Assembly: GCF_031010175.1 (NCBI RefSeq)
Contig: NZ_JAUAMB010000001.1
Location: 248,001-312,000, forward strand
DNA length: 64,000 bases
Direction of reading: 5' to 3'
Source of the DNA: Halomonas sp. SpR1
GTDB taxonomy: Bacteria; Pseudomonadota; Gammaproteobacteria; Pseudomonadales; Halomonadaceae
Shown: in pieces, positions 15,114-23,896 of the stretch
Numbering within the stretch: the first letter of the stretch is position 1
Layout of the letters: each line of letters opens with the position of its first letter
Notes under the pieces: model-generated
What the model saw: the letters and a program-made list of their open reading frames with translations, nothing else
The model's database searches: none
Told to the model about the DNA's origin: nothing
Position numbers and translations under genes: made by a program

Positions 15114-16820
15114 TTAGTACAAACGTAACCCGACGCGGGTAATCTTTCCGCCTTCCATATCACTGACTACCCAATGAATGCCGTGCCAATCCACGTCATC
15201 CCCGACCACCGGGTGGCCACCCACGCGTAGGGCGATAAACTCCGCCAGCGTCATGTTCTGCTCACCGGGGCTTAGCGTTAGGCCATAGGCCTGGGCGATG
15301 TCCTGCATTTGCGCGCTGCCATCCAGGGTAAAGGTACCGAAGAAGGCGCGCTCCCGCTTGAGCTTGGCATCGCCATTGAATAGTCGGTTAAGCGCGTATA
15401 AGTCCTCTGAGCGGCCGATGACACAAATTACATCGCCCAGCTTTAAGCGTGTGCTGCCCTTGGGGTGTAGCATGGTGTGATCGCGGAACAGAGCCGAGAT
15501 CAGCGCCCCGGACGGAAAACGCAGCAGTCGAATGGGTACATCTTCCAGATCCTGGTTCTCTACCCCGTACACAAACAGCTCAAAGTCGTTTTCCGGCAGG
15601 ATACCCAAAGGGCCGCGTCGGTTAGGCACAGTGCCTACCGGCACTTCCACTTTCAGCCACTTGGCCATCAGGGTGAGCGAGCCGCCCTGGATCAGCAGCG
15701 ACATCAAGACCACGGCAAAGGCAACGTTAAAGTAGAGCGAGGCGTTTTCGACCCCACCGATAACCGGGAAAATAGCCAGTACGATAGGCACCGCCCCTCT
15801 CAAGCCCACCCAAGCAATAAAGAAGGTTTCCCGCCAGCGGAATTTAAAGAACGGTTTAATGGTAATTAATACGGCCAGCGGGCGGGCAATAAAGATAAGC
15901 GCCAGCGCCACTAAGCTAGCAGGCAATGCCACGTCCCATAGCTCGCTTGGCGTAACCAGCAGGCCAAGCACCAGGAACAGCCCGATTTGACTTAGCCACG
16001 CCAAGCCATCGTGAACAGGCAGAATAAAGTTGAGGTGGCGCCCTGGCTGATTACCAATCATCAAACCGGCAAGGTAGATCGCCAAAAAGCCGCTACCGCC
16101 CAGCACGCTGGTTAAACCAAACACGCTGAACCCCAGCGCCAGCGCCAGCATGGCGTAAAGGCCCGGGGCTAAGTCGAGCCAGCGCAACAGCTTGGCACTC
16201 AGCCAACCGCCTCCCAAACCGACAATCAAACCAATACCAAACTGGGAAGTGAAAAACAGCAGGGTTTCAACGAGCCCGCCAATATCCCCGACTAGCAGCT
16301 CTACCAACATCAGGGTCAAGAAAATGGCCATCGGATCGTTGGTACCGGACTCAATTTCCAGCGTCGCCCCTACCCGCTCGTTGAGATTAACCCCACGGCC
16401 ACTGAGCATAGAGAAAACCGCAGCGGCATCAGTTGAACCCACGATGGCGCCGACCAGTAGGCCCTGCACTATCGTTAGGTCAAAAATCCACATGGCGATA
16501 AAGCCAACAATAGCGCTGGTAATAAAGACCCCAAAGGTGGCCAGAGAGAGCGCAGGTTTAAAACCTACCCGGAAGGTTTTGAGGCGGGTACGTAAACCAC
16601 CGTCTAACAAAATCATGGCCAGCGCGAGATGACCGATTGCAAAGGCCATGGAGTAGTCGTCAAATACAACGCCCAGCACGCCCTCCTCACCTGCCAGCAT
16701 GCCTAAGCCGAGGAAGATCAGCAGCAGCGGTACACCCATCATCGACGATAAACGGCTGGCCAGAATACTGAGGGCCATAAGGGAACCGCCTACCAAAAAG
16801 AACATATAAATTGCGTCCAT
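15114..16820 (-). CDS. nhaP2: K+/H+ antiporter NhaP2 (CvrA)
   Basis: This 568-residue cation:proton antiporter has about 12 membrane helices (residues 5-400) and the CPA1 motif VGSTDAAAVFSMLSGRG, whose Asp is the transport residue, then ESGTNDPMAIFLTL. The cytoplasmic part contains an RCK-C/TrkA-C domain (about 415-490, RLKLGDVICVIGRSEDL) and a C-terminal CorC/HlyC-type transporter-associated domain (about 500-568, DDVDWHGIHWVVSDMEGGKI). The family exports K+ in exchange for H+ and helps osmotic and pH homeostasis, fitting a halophile. It ends close to the tRNA, with no evident separate terminator. Confidence 0.9.
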   Translation of the reverse strand: MDAIYMFFLVGGSLMALSILASRLSSMMGVPLLLIFLGLGMLAGEEGVLGVVFDDYSMAFAIGHLALAMILLDGGLRTRLKTFRVGFKPALSLATFGVFITSAIVGFIAMWIFDLTIVQGLLVGAIVGSTDAAAVFSMLSGRGVNLNERVGATLEIESGTNDPMAIFLTLMLVELLVGDIGGLVETLLFFTSQFGIGLIVGLGGGWLSAKLLRWLDLAPGLYAMLALALGFSVFGLTSVLGGSGFLAIYLAGLMIGNQPGRHLNFILPVHDGLAWLSQIGLFLVLGLLVTPSELWDVALPASLVALALIFIARPLAVLITIKPFFKFRWRETFFIAWVGLRGAVPIVLAIFPVIGGVENASLYFNVAFAVVLMSLLIQGGSLTLMAKWLKVEVPVGTVPNRRGPLGILPENDFELFVYGVENQDLEDVPIRLLRFPSGALISALFRDHTMLHPKGSTRLKLGDVICVIGRSEDLYALNRLFNGDAKLKRERAFFGTFTLDGSAQMQDIAQAYGLTLSPGEQNMTLAEFIALRVGGHPVVGDDVDWHGIHWVVSDMEGGKITRVGLRLY

Positions 16821-16972
16821 GACTCTCCGTCTCTACATCAATACAGCGCTATTATTGCATGTAACCGTTGAATTTACTGTCTCTTCTCAGCGCCCTCTTA
16901 TGCTCAAGGGGCTGGTCAGAAGCTTTCCAGGGCGGCTACACTTCGCCGTTACGACTTCTGGAGTTACTGACT

Positions 16973-18160
16973 ATGTTGCGTTGCCTCTCACGCTGTTGGC
17001 ACCCTATCCTGTTGAGTATCATCATTACCTTACTGTTTTCTAATTCAGTTATTTACGCAAATGAAGAGAGCGAAGAAAGCACTAAAGAAGAAAGCCCACT
17101 AGAAGAAGAACCCATGCAAGATGGAGAAAGCTCTCCAGAAAGCGCCCCGCTGACGCTGGGCACGGACGTTGAGGTGCCAGAAGCACTTTGGCGAACCATT
17201 GACAGCGAAAGTGTCGAGGAAGTGCCCACCATGGCGCAGACCCCTGCGCCACCTCTAGTGCCACCGCCGGTTAAGCACGTTACGCTAATGCTGGATTGGT
17301 ACTTGAGTCCGCAGCATGCCGCTTTGGTGATCGCCAAGGAGCGGGGATTGTACGCGGCTCAAGGGCTGGAGGTAGACATTCAATCACCGGCCGACCCCTC
17401 CATTGCCATCAAGCTATTAACCGCAGGCGAAGTCGATTTGGCGTTAACCCGACAGCCACTGCTTCACTTATATGTCCATAACGGCGCGCCCATCACCCGA
17501 ATCGCAACATTGATTGAGACATCGTTATCAGCAGTCATCGTGACGGGTCAAGCGCAGACGGAAACAGAGAGTACCCTGGCTGGGTTACATTACGGTTATA
17601 CCACCGGTGAAGGTCGCGACCTCAGCATTCCGCGTTTAATACCCAGCTCAGTGCGGCAAACCGATGATTTCGTCCCACCGGTCAACCTGCATTTTGATCC
17701 CATCCGGGCAATGCGCGAAGGCCAGATTGACGCCGTCGCCGATGGTTTTTACCACTACCTTCCCCAGCAGTTGGCGACTGAAGGTATTAACACCCATGTC
17801 ATTCGCTTCAATGAGTTAGACATTCCCCGTAGCGATGGACTAGTGGTGCTGGCCAATAGCGATACGCTTGTCCGCCGCGCCGATACCTGGTCTCGCTTTG
17901 TGCTTGCCCTTGAGCAGGCGAGCCACTGGATTATCGACAACCCTGACGCCGCCTGGGAGCAGCTGATTAGCGCGCACCCTGTACTCGACAATGACATTAA
18001 CGCCAATGCCTGGGAGGATATCCTACGTCGTATGGCGCTCAGCCCCGCGGCATTAGATAGCCGACGCTACGCTGGCTTTGAGACCTTCTTACACCAGATG
18101 GGCCTGACTGACGCGAAGTTACCCGTATCGCGTTTAGCGGTAGACCCACACTCTCTATAA
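16973..18160 (+). CDS. orphan NMT1/THI5-like substrate-binding protein
   Basis: This 395-residue periplasmic protein starts with a signal peptide (MLRCLSRCWHPILLSIIITL, ending NSVIYA). An unusual acidic linker of about 65 residues rich in Glu, Ser and Pro follows, then the NMT1/THI5 fold (HVTLMLDWYLSPQHAALVIA, KLLTAGEVDLALTRQPLL). The fold matches ThiY-type pyrimidine or taurine/nitrate-type binding proteins. The ATG at 16973 is chosen for TGGAG upstream and the signal peptide; earlier in-frame ATGs give a poor leader. No ABC permease or ATPase is adjacent, so the substrate and partner transporter are unknown. Confidence 0.75.
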   Translation: MLRCLSRCWHPILLSIIITLLFSNSVIYANEESEESTKEESPLEEEPMQDGESSPESAPLTLGTDVEVPEALWRTIDSESVEEVPTMAQTPAPPLVPPPVKHVTLMLDWYLSPQHAALVIAKERGLYAAQGLEVDIQSPADPSIAIKLLTAGEVDLALTRQPLLHLYVHNGAPITRIATLIETSLSAVIVTGQAQTETESTLAGLHYGYTTGEGRDLSIPRLIPSSVRQTDDFVPPVNLHFDPIRAMREGQIDAVADGFYHYLPQQLATEGINTHVIRFNELDIPRSDGLVVLANSDTLVRRADTWSRFVLALEQASHWIIDNPDAAWEQLISAHPVLDNDINANAWEDILRRMALSPAALDSRRYAGFETFLHQMGLTDAKLPVSRLAVDPHSL

Positions 18161-18218
18161 TTACATAGCACTTTATGATTACGTATCGATTGTTCTGTAT
18201 TCCTTACCATGGCAACAC

Positions 18219-19616
18219 ATGAGCGAAACAGCCTTAATTTTTGTCGACGTTGAAACCACTGGCACTCGTGCGACGCGGGATCGGATTACCGAAATAGCCG
18301 CCCTTAAAGTCATCAACGGCGAGCTGATTGATCGCTGGTCGAGCTTGATCTATCCAGAATGTAAAGTGCCCGCACAAATCACTCAACTGACCGGGATTCG
18401 TGACGACATGCTGGTTGATGCGCCACGCTTTGCGCAGATAGCCAAATCATTTCGGGAGTGGTTAGGTGACGGACAGCTGGTGGCCCACAACGCGCGCTTT
18501 GACTATAGCTTTCTGCGTAACGAATTTAAGCGCGCCGGTCAGGATTTTCGTGCGTCGCTAATATGCACACTGCGTTTATCAAGGCGGATAGCCCCCCTAG
18601 AACGCCAACACAATCTAAAAGCACTGCTTAACCGCTACGACATAGCACCTATCCGCCACCACCGTGCAGGAGACGACGTGGATGCGCTTTGGTCACTCTG
18701 GCAAGCGTGGCAGGTTGAGCATAGCGATGAAGCGTGGCAACGCCTGCTGGGTGATGAGCGCCGCTACCGCACGCTGCCAGCCCATCTGGATAGCGCCCAG
18801 TTGGAGGGCTTGCCCGCCCGCCCCGGCGTTTACCTGTTTTATGGCCACAACCGACTGCCCCTCTATGTCGGCAAAAGCATTAACCTCCGCAGCCGCGTGA
18901 TGGGACATTTTCAGCGCGACCACCAAGACGATAAAGAAATGCGTCTTGCGCAACAGGTACAACACATCGAGTGGGAAGAGACCGCCGGCGATTTGGGCGC
19001 CCAGCTGCGCGAGGCGCAACTGGTTAAAACGTTAATGCCGATTATGAACCGGCAGCTACGCAAGCAGCGCAAGTTAACGACCTGGCACTGGGCCGAGGAA
19101 GCCGACCACCCTGAAATGCTCAGTGGTAGCGCCCTAAGCCAGCCGCCAAACCGGCCACAAGGCGGCACGCTGTATGGGTTGTTTCGTAATGCGCGGGAGG
19201 CCAAGAACGCGCTGCGCGCGATTGCAGAAGAGCAGCAGCTCTGTCCCCGGGTGCTGGGGCTTGATAAAGGTAAGGGGCGTTGCTTTGCCAATCAGGTGGG
19301 CAAGTGTCTTGGGGCGTGTAATGGACAGGAGTCGATAGCAGCACATACCCAGCGGGCAAAAGCAGCGCTCACACAGCTGCAGGTCAATGTGTGGCCCTGG
19401 CCAGGCAGTATTGCGATAGAGGAGCGCCCTGCCGGCGATGCCAAACCTGCCTGGCACGTTGTCCGTCAATGGTGCTACCTGGGTAGTGCGAAAAGCCTTA
19501 AACAGGCGCAAAACCTGACGGACACACCGGCTAGCTTTGATGTGGATAGCTACCGCATTTTGAACCGCTTTTTGCGTTCCCCAGAACAGCACGGCCTAAC
19601 GGTTACACCACTCTAA
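18219..19616 (+). CDS. DnaQ-like exonuclease fused to GIY-YIG nuclease
   Basis: This 465-residue protein has two nuclease domains. The N-terminal DEDD exonuclease (about 1-165) has D10/E12 (FVDVETTGT), HNARFDYSFL and HHRAGDDVDAL, as in the DNA polymerase III epsilon family. The GIY-YIG domain (about 198-290) has PGVYLFY and LYVGKSINLRSRVMGHF, as in UvrC/Cho. The C-terminal part (about 300-465) contains a cysteine-bearing CFANQVGKCLGACNG segment resembling the UvrC/Cho middle region. It may make repair incisions like Cho and degrade the strand. It is monocistronic. Confidence 0.85.
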   Translation: MSETALIFVDVETTGTRATRDRITEIAALKVINGELIDRWSSLIYPECKVPAQITQLTGIRDDMLVDAPRFAQIAKSFREWLGDGQLVAHNARFDYSFLRNEFKRAGQDFRASLICTLRLSRRIAPLERQHNLKALLNRYDIAPIRHHRAGDDVDALWSLWQAWQVEHSDEAWQRLLGDERRYRTLPAHLDSAQLEGLPARPGVYLFYGHNRLPLYVGKSINLRSRVMGHFQRDHQDDKEMRLAQQVQHIEWEETAGDLGAQLREAQLVKTLMPIMNRQLRKQRKLTTWHWAEEADHPEMLSGSALSQPPNRPQGGTLYGLFRNAREAKNALRAIAEEQQLCPRVLGLDKGKGRCFANQVGKCLGACNGQESIAAHTQRAKAALTQLQVNVWPWPGSIAIEERPAGDAKPAWHVVRQWCYLGSAKSLKQAQNLTDTPASFDVDSYRILNRFLRSPEQHGLTVTPL

Positions 19617-19653
19617 TTAAACCGCCCTTCTTTTGCATCTACTGAGCGAGCCT

Positions 19654-20457
19654 CTACTGAGCGTCTACGAACGCCATCACTGCCTGCTGAAAGGCTTCAG
19701 GCTGGTCGGCGTGTAGCCAGTGTCCGGCATTTTTAAGCGTTACCACACGCGCCCGAGGCAGCACCTCACGTAGTGCTGGCAGCATGTCGTCAGCCACATA
19801 GTGTGAATCGCTGCCACGTAGCACCAAAGCGGGGCCGTCATAGGGCTGTTCGCCATCCGGCACGCCGATAATATCGCTATAGCCACGCTTGATCTCATCT
19901 AAGCCTACCCGAAGCGCCATCACGTTATCGTCATTGCGCACCAGGTTGGTGGCTAAGAACAGTCGCGTGGGCCTGAAATCCACATGTTCAGCCAGCAGGT
20001 CATCGGCTTCACGGCGATTTTTGGGCTGCCCTTCGCGCACGTTATCTAGCGCGGCGAAGACATCGTCATGGCCATGTTCGTAAGCCACCGGGGCAATATC
20101 GGCCACAATCAGCGACGCCACGCGCTCTGGCGCCAAGCGCGCCAAACTGATCGCCACTTTGCCGCCCATGGAGTGGCCCAGTACGTGAGCGCGCTCAATC
20201 GAAAGCTTATCCAGTAGCGCTATGACGTCGTCCGCCATGGTGGCGTAACGCATGCCCTCCGCATGGGGAGAGCGGCCATGGTTACGCAGATCCAGCGCAA
20301 TCACACGGCGGTTGCGCTGCCACACTTTTAAGTGCGAACGCCAATTATCAGCACTTCCCAGCAAGCCGTGGATGACCACCAGCGGGGTGGTATCCGCGGC
20401 GGCTTCTTCGGCGGGCATATCGATAAAGTGCAGATCAACGCTGGCAACGTCACTCAT
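19654..20457 (-). CDS. ybfF: alpha/beta-hydrolase, YbfF-type esterase
   Basis: This 267-residue alpha/beta hydrolase has the oxyanion segment VIHGLLGSADNW, the nucleophile elbow GHSMGG, a late Asp near LRGSDSHYV and the catalytic His in NAGHWLHADQP. It matches YbfF, an esterase acting on short acyl and acyl-CoA/malonyl-CoA esters. AGGAGCTAG precedes the ATG. The yhhQ gene lies upstream in the same orientation with a 41-base gap, so the two may share a transcript. Confidence 0.8.
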   Translation of the reverse strand: MSDVASVDLHFIDMPAEEAAADTTPLVVIHGLLGSADNWRSHLKVWQRNRRVIALDLRNHGRSPHAEGMRYATMADDVIALLDKLSIERAHVLGHSMGGKVAISLARLAPERVASLIVADIAPVAYEHGHDDVFAALDNVREGQPKNRREADDLLAEHVDFRPTRLFLATNLVRNDDNVMALRVGLDEIKRGYSDIIGVPDGEQPYDGPALVLRGSDSHYVADDMLPALREVLPRARVVTLKNAGHWLHADQPEAFQQAVMAFVDAQ

Positions 20458-20498
20458 GCTAGCTCCTAAGCTTTGCGGTCTGTGGGGTATTTACACCA

Positions 20499-21167
20499 TT
20501 AAGCCGTTCGTGGTTCGGCGTCCACTTGGCCTGTCCAAACCACCAAACGACGGGTTAGCCAGGCAAGCAGCAAGCCATACAGCGGTAGGAAAAACAGCAG
20601 GCTGATGGCGAGCTTAATGGCATAGTCGACGGCGGCGATTTCTATCCAATTGGCAGCCATAAACGGGTCTGGGCTGTTATAGAACGCCGCTGAGAAGAAT
20701 GCAAAGGTGTCCGCCAGGTTACCCAGCACCGTTGAGCAGACAGGCGCCACCCACCACGCCCACTGGCGCAAGCGGTCGAATACCTGAACATCCAGCAACT
20801 GGCCAATCACGTAGGCCAAGAAACTGGCAAGGGCAATACGGGCGACAAACAGATTCCACTCCGAGAGCGCCTCAATCCCAGCGAAGCTACCACGGGGAAA
20901 CACCACCGACACCACATAGGAGACCAGCAGCGCGGGTAGCATCACGCGCAGAATAATCGAACGCGCAGGCCCTTTGCCAAACAGGCGTACGGTTAGGTCG
21001 GTGGCAAGAAAGATAAACGGGAAGCTGAACGCACCCCAGGTGGTGTGGAAGCCAAACAGCGTAAAGGGCAACTGAACAAGATAGTTACTGGCAGCAATAA
21101 TGCCAATATGAAAAGCCACCATGACCATTAGACAACGGCGGTGCTGAGCTTCACTCAATGCAAACAT
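20499..21167 (-). CDS. yhhQ: queuosine precursor transporter YhhQ
   Basis: This 222-residue polytopic protein of COG1738 (DUF165) has six hydrophobic helices and the family segments ASNYLVQLPF, WGAFSFPFIFLATDLTVRLFG and VIGQLLDVQVFDRLR. YhhQ/QPTR imports preQ0 or preQ1 for queuosine synthesis. The strongest support is the preQ1-I riboswitch candidate directly upstream (21177-21213), whose last stem includes the ribosome site AAGG, 9 bases before the ATG. Expression should fall when preQ1 is abundant. Confidence 0.9.
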   Translation of the reverse strand: MFALSEAQHRRCLMVMVAFHIGIIAASNYLVQLPFTLFGFHTTWGAFSFPFIFLATDLTVRLFGKGPARSIILRVMLPALLVSYVVSVVFPRGSFAGIEALSEWNLFVARIALASFLAYVIGQLLDVQVFDRLRQWAWWVAPVCSTVLGNLADTFAFFSAAFYNSPDPFMAANWIEIAAVDYAIKLAISLLFFLPLYGLLLAWLTRRLVVWTGQVDAEPRTA

Positions 21168-21176
21168 GCGGGTAGA

Positions 21177-21213
21177 CCTTTTTTTAATAGCGAAGAGGGG
21201 TTAGGGAACCCTC
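21177..21213 (-). ncRNA. preQ1-I riboswitch candidate
   Basis: On the minus strand, GAGGG and CCCTC form P1; the loop ends in TAACCCC, as in the known class I aptamers; an A-rich tail (TTAAAAAAA) follows and ends in GG. That GG can pair with the CC of the loop (pseudoknot P2) and is also part of the AAGG ribosome site of yhhQ. This is the small translation-controlling preQ1-I layout. The L3 spacer is a little longer than in the best studied examples. Confidence 0.65.
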
Positions 21214-21320
21214 GTTAGATGGCTACGCAAGCCATGATGGGAGCGGCATTATACGGCTTCTGACGGGTAATTAAAGCAGGGCCTCGAAAGCCGCCAAGAA
21301 CACTGGCGGCTCGTGAGCAT

Positions 21321-23246
21321 TCAGTCAAGCGGCTTGGCTCTGTCCGCAGCGCCTACCGAGCGGTCACGCATAGCGGTGTGGACGTCTGCCAAGCTGGTAG
21401 GGTCATCAATCGTGGAGGGAATCGCAAACTCCTTACCGTCGGCAATCGTTCGCAGCAACTTGCGCAAAATCTTACCCGAGCGGGTTTTGGGTAGCCGGTC
21501 GACCACTAATACCTGCTTAAAGCAGGCAATCGGGCCAATGTGCTCACGAACGCGCGCGATCAGTTCAGCCTCCAGCGTCGCTTCATCGCCATCAAAACCA
21601 TCTTTGGGGATCACCAGACCGATCGGCAGTTGGCCTTTAAGATCGTCATGAATCCCAATTACCGCACACTCGGCCACCGCAGGATGGGCACCGACCACTT
21701 CTTCCATTTCACCGGTGGAGAGCCTATGCCCTGCTACGTTAATCACGTCATCGGTGCGGCCCATAATAAACAGATAGCCCTGTTCATCAAAGTAGCCACC
21801 GTCTCCGGTTAAGTAGTAGCCGGGAAATGCCGCCATATAGGCGCTATGGAAGCGCTTCTCGTCGCGCCATACGCCGGTCAAGCAACCTGGCGGCATAGGC
21901 TGCTTGATCACCACACTGCCCTGCTCCAGGGGTTTGGCCTGCTCACCATCGCGATTGAGCACCTGTACGTTGAAGCCTGGAACGGGGAATGTCGCCGAGC
22001 CTGCTTTGGTCGGCGTTGACTCAATGCCCGGCAAATTAGCGGCAATCGGCCAGCCGGTTTCGGTTTGCCACCAGTGGTCAATCACCGGAACGTCTAAAAG
22101 GTCATCCAGCCAATGAAAGGTAGGTGGGTCGAGGCGCTCACCGGCCACGTAAAGGTGCTTCAAGCTGCTGATATCGTAATTCTGCAGCAGTTTGGCATCT
22201 GGATCCTCTTTCTTGATCGCGCGAAACGCTGTGGGTGCGGTGAAAAAGCTCTTCACCTGGTACTCCTCAATCAAGCGCCAGAAGCTGCCTGCATCGGGGG
22301 TTTTGACCGGCTTACCTTCGTACACCACGCTGGTGCAACCCACTAACAGCGGCGCGTAAACAATATATGAGTGCCCGACAACCCAACCCACATCCGAGGC
22401 GGTAAAAAACACCTCACCCGGCTCCATGGCGTAGATCGCTTGCATCGAATAGGCCAGTGCTACCGCGTAGCCGCCCGTATCGCGCATAACGCCCTTGGGC
22501 TTTCCAGTTGTGCCGGAGGTATACAGGATATACAGCGGGTCGGTGCCTTTAACCGGTACGCACTCAGCAAACGGCGCCTTGGCGACCAGCGCTTCCCAGT
22601 CGTGATCGCCTGCCCCCAATTCAGCTCGGTGCGCTTCACGCTGGTAAACCACACAGGCATCCGGCTTATGGGCGCTTAATTCAACGGCTTGGTCTACCAT
22701 CGGTTTATAGGGCAATACTTTGCCCAACTCGATACCGCAGGAAGCCGCAACCACCACTTTTGGCTCGGCGTCTTCTATCCGTGCCGCCAGCTCATGGGGG
22801 GCAAAGCCACCAAACACCACCGAGTGAATGGCGCCAAGCCGGGCGCAGGCATACATGGCCACCAGCGCTTCAGGGATCATCGGCATATAAATCACCACAC
22901 GATCACCCTTCGTGACACCTAGCTGCGCCAGCGCCCCCGCAAAATACGCCACCTTATCGCGCATCTCGCGATAGCTGATGGCTTGTTTGGCCTGCGCCGC
23001 GGGGGAGTCCCAGAAAATTGCCGCCTGGTCACCGCGCCCATTTTCGACGTGGTAATCCAGCGCAGCGTAGCTAAGATTCATTTCACCATCGCTAAACCAA
23101 CGGGCATGCTCTTTCCCAGAGCCCTGCTCGTCGTAGCTGAGTATGGTTTGCGGCGGTGTGTACCAGGGAATACGTTTGGCCTGCTCGGCCCAGAACGATT
23201 CAGGGTGTTCGATGGAGCGTTGGAAGGTGTGTTGGTAGCGGCTCAT
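21321..23246 (-). CDS. prpE: propionate/acetate-CoA ligase (PrpE-type)
   Basis: This 641-residue ANL-superfamily acyl-CoA synthetase of the acetyl-CoA synthetase group has the N-terminal ACAS segment (ESFWAEQAKRIPWYTP), the P-loop YTSGTTGKPKG, the motif TGDGGY, GRTDDVINVAGHRLSTGE and the C-terminal catalytic lysine in PKTRSGKILRK. WWQTETGWP is the carboxylate-pocket signature. The length and VFGGF/MPMIPEAL pattern favour PrpE (propionyl-CoA synthetase) over AcsA, but acetate is possible. The ATG at 23246 (after AGGGACACC) is preferred to upstream starts. It is monocistronic, without prpBCD. Confidence 0.85.
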   Translation of the reverse strand: MSRYQHTFQRSIEHPESFWAEQAKRIPWYTPPQTILSYDEQGSGKEHARWFSDGEMNLSYAALDYHVENGRGDQAAIFWDSPAAQAKQAISYREMRDKVAYFAGALAQLGVTKGDRVVIYMPMIPEALVAMYACARLGAIHSVVFGGFAPHELAARIEDAEPKVVVAASCGIELGKVLPYKPMVDQAVELSAHKPDACVVYQREAHRAELGAGDHDWEALVAKAPFAECVPVKGTDPLYILYTSGTTGKPKGVMRDTGGYAVALAYSMQAIYAMEPGEVFFTASDVGWVVGHSYIVYAPLLVGCTSVVYEGKPVKTPDAGSFWRLIEEYQVKSFFTAPTAFRAIKKEDPDAKLLQNYDISSLKHLYVAGERLDPPTFHWLDDLLDVPVIDHWWQTETGWPIAANLPGIESTPTKAGSATFPVPGFNVQVLNRDGEQAKPLEQGSVVIKQPMPPGCLTGVWRDEKRFHSAYMAAFPGYYLTGDGGYFDEQGYLFIMGRTDDVINVAGHRLSTGEMEEVVGAHPAVAECAVIGIHDDLKGQLPIGLVIPKDGFDGDEATLEAELIARVREHIGPIACFKQVLVVDRLPKTRSGKILRKLLRTIADGKEFAIPSTIDDPTSLADVHTAMRDRSVGAADRAKPLD

Positions 23247-23558
23247 GGTGTCCCTATCTTTTTTGTAGTAACGATGAAGAAGGATTGTTGACACTGTATA
23301 AATAAAACCGACACTTCACCCTCATACTATGGGCTAAATAGCGACCAAAGCGGTAGACACCGCCCAATATTGTCGACAAGATGGCAAAAAACTACCATTG
23401 ATTAATCGTTAAACAGCGGCTTGGACAAAACTCGCTAAATTACTGATCATTAAACAACTTGATCCTCGCGACGCGACGATGCCTCGACAACGTACAACAA
23501 TGCCTCTAAAACAATGCTTATAAAACGCTGATGTAACAGTGTAGGCAAGGAGATCTTT
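23247..23558. other. 312-bp divergent intergenic region prpE/arsR-type gene
   Basis: The region must hold both promoters. ATGCCTC occurs at 23479-23485 and 23500-23506, 21 bp apart (two helical turns), just upstream of the ArsR-type gene. TGATC and its complement flank a 10-base spacer near 23454. I see no coding frame, riboswitch or clear terminator. Confidence 0.45.
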
Positions 23559-23879
23559 ATGTCTGCTTCTACAAGCGCCGCTACACGCCTGCTTGAACAC
23601 AATTGTCGCGCTATTGAAGCGGGAACCAACCTGCTCAAAGCGTTGGCCAACGAGAAACGGCTGCAAATACTCTGCCTTCTTGCCGAGAAAGAGCTGTCAG
23701 TAACGCAAATCAATCAACAGCTTGCGTTAAGCCAGTCGGCGCTTTCTCAACATTTGGCTATTTTGCGGCGTGATGAACTCGTCGATACACGGAGGGAATC
23801 ACAAACGATCTACTACTCCTTAAGCAGTGAAAGCGCCAAGGCCGTGATTGCTACCTTGGCGCATCATTACGGCGCATAA
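23559..23879 (+). CDS. ArsR-family transcriptional regulator (YgaV/BigR-like)
   Basis: This 106-residue winged-helix protein has ALANEKRLQILCLL, the recognition helix LSQSALSQHLAILRRDELVD and a beta wing TRRESQTIYYSL. The sequence resembles YgaV/BigR/SqrR thiol-persulfide sensors. It keeps the cysteine in ILCLL (about residue 47) but ends HHYGA where YgaV-type proteins usually carry a second cysteine; another cysteine lies at residue 16. Redox sensing through a different pair is possible. It is divergent from prpE, and a 17-base gap separates it from the convergent sohB. AAGGAGA precedes the ATG. Confidence 0.85.
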   Translation: MSASTSAATRLLEHNCRAIEAGTNLLKALANEKRLQILCLLAEKELSVTQINQQLALSQSALSQHLAILRRDELVDTRRESQTIYYSLSSESAKAVIATLAHHYGA

Positions 23880-23896
23880 CGATTTTAGATTTAGGA

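Noticed and set aside
15477..15869. 130-codon frame opposite nhaP2
   Set aside because: It is a shadow of an intact antiporter; the protein is low-complexity His/Gln-rich.
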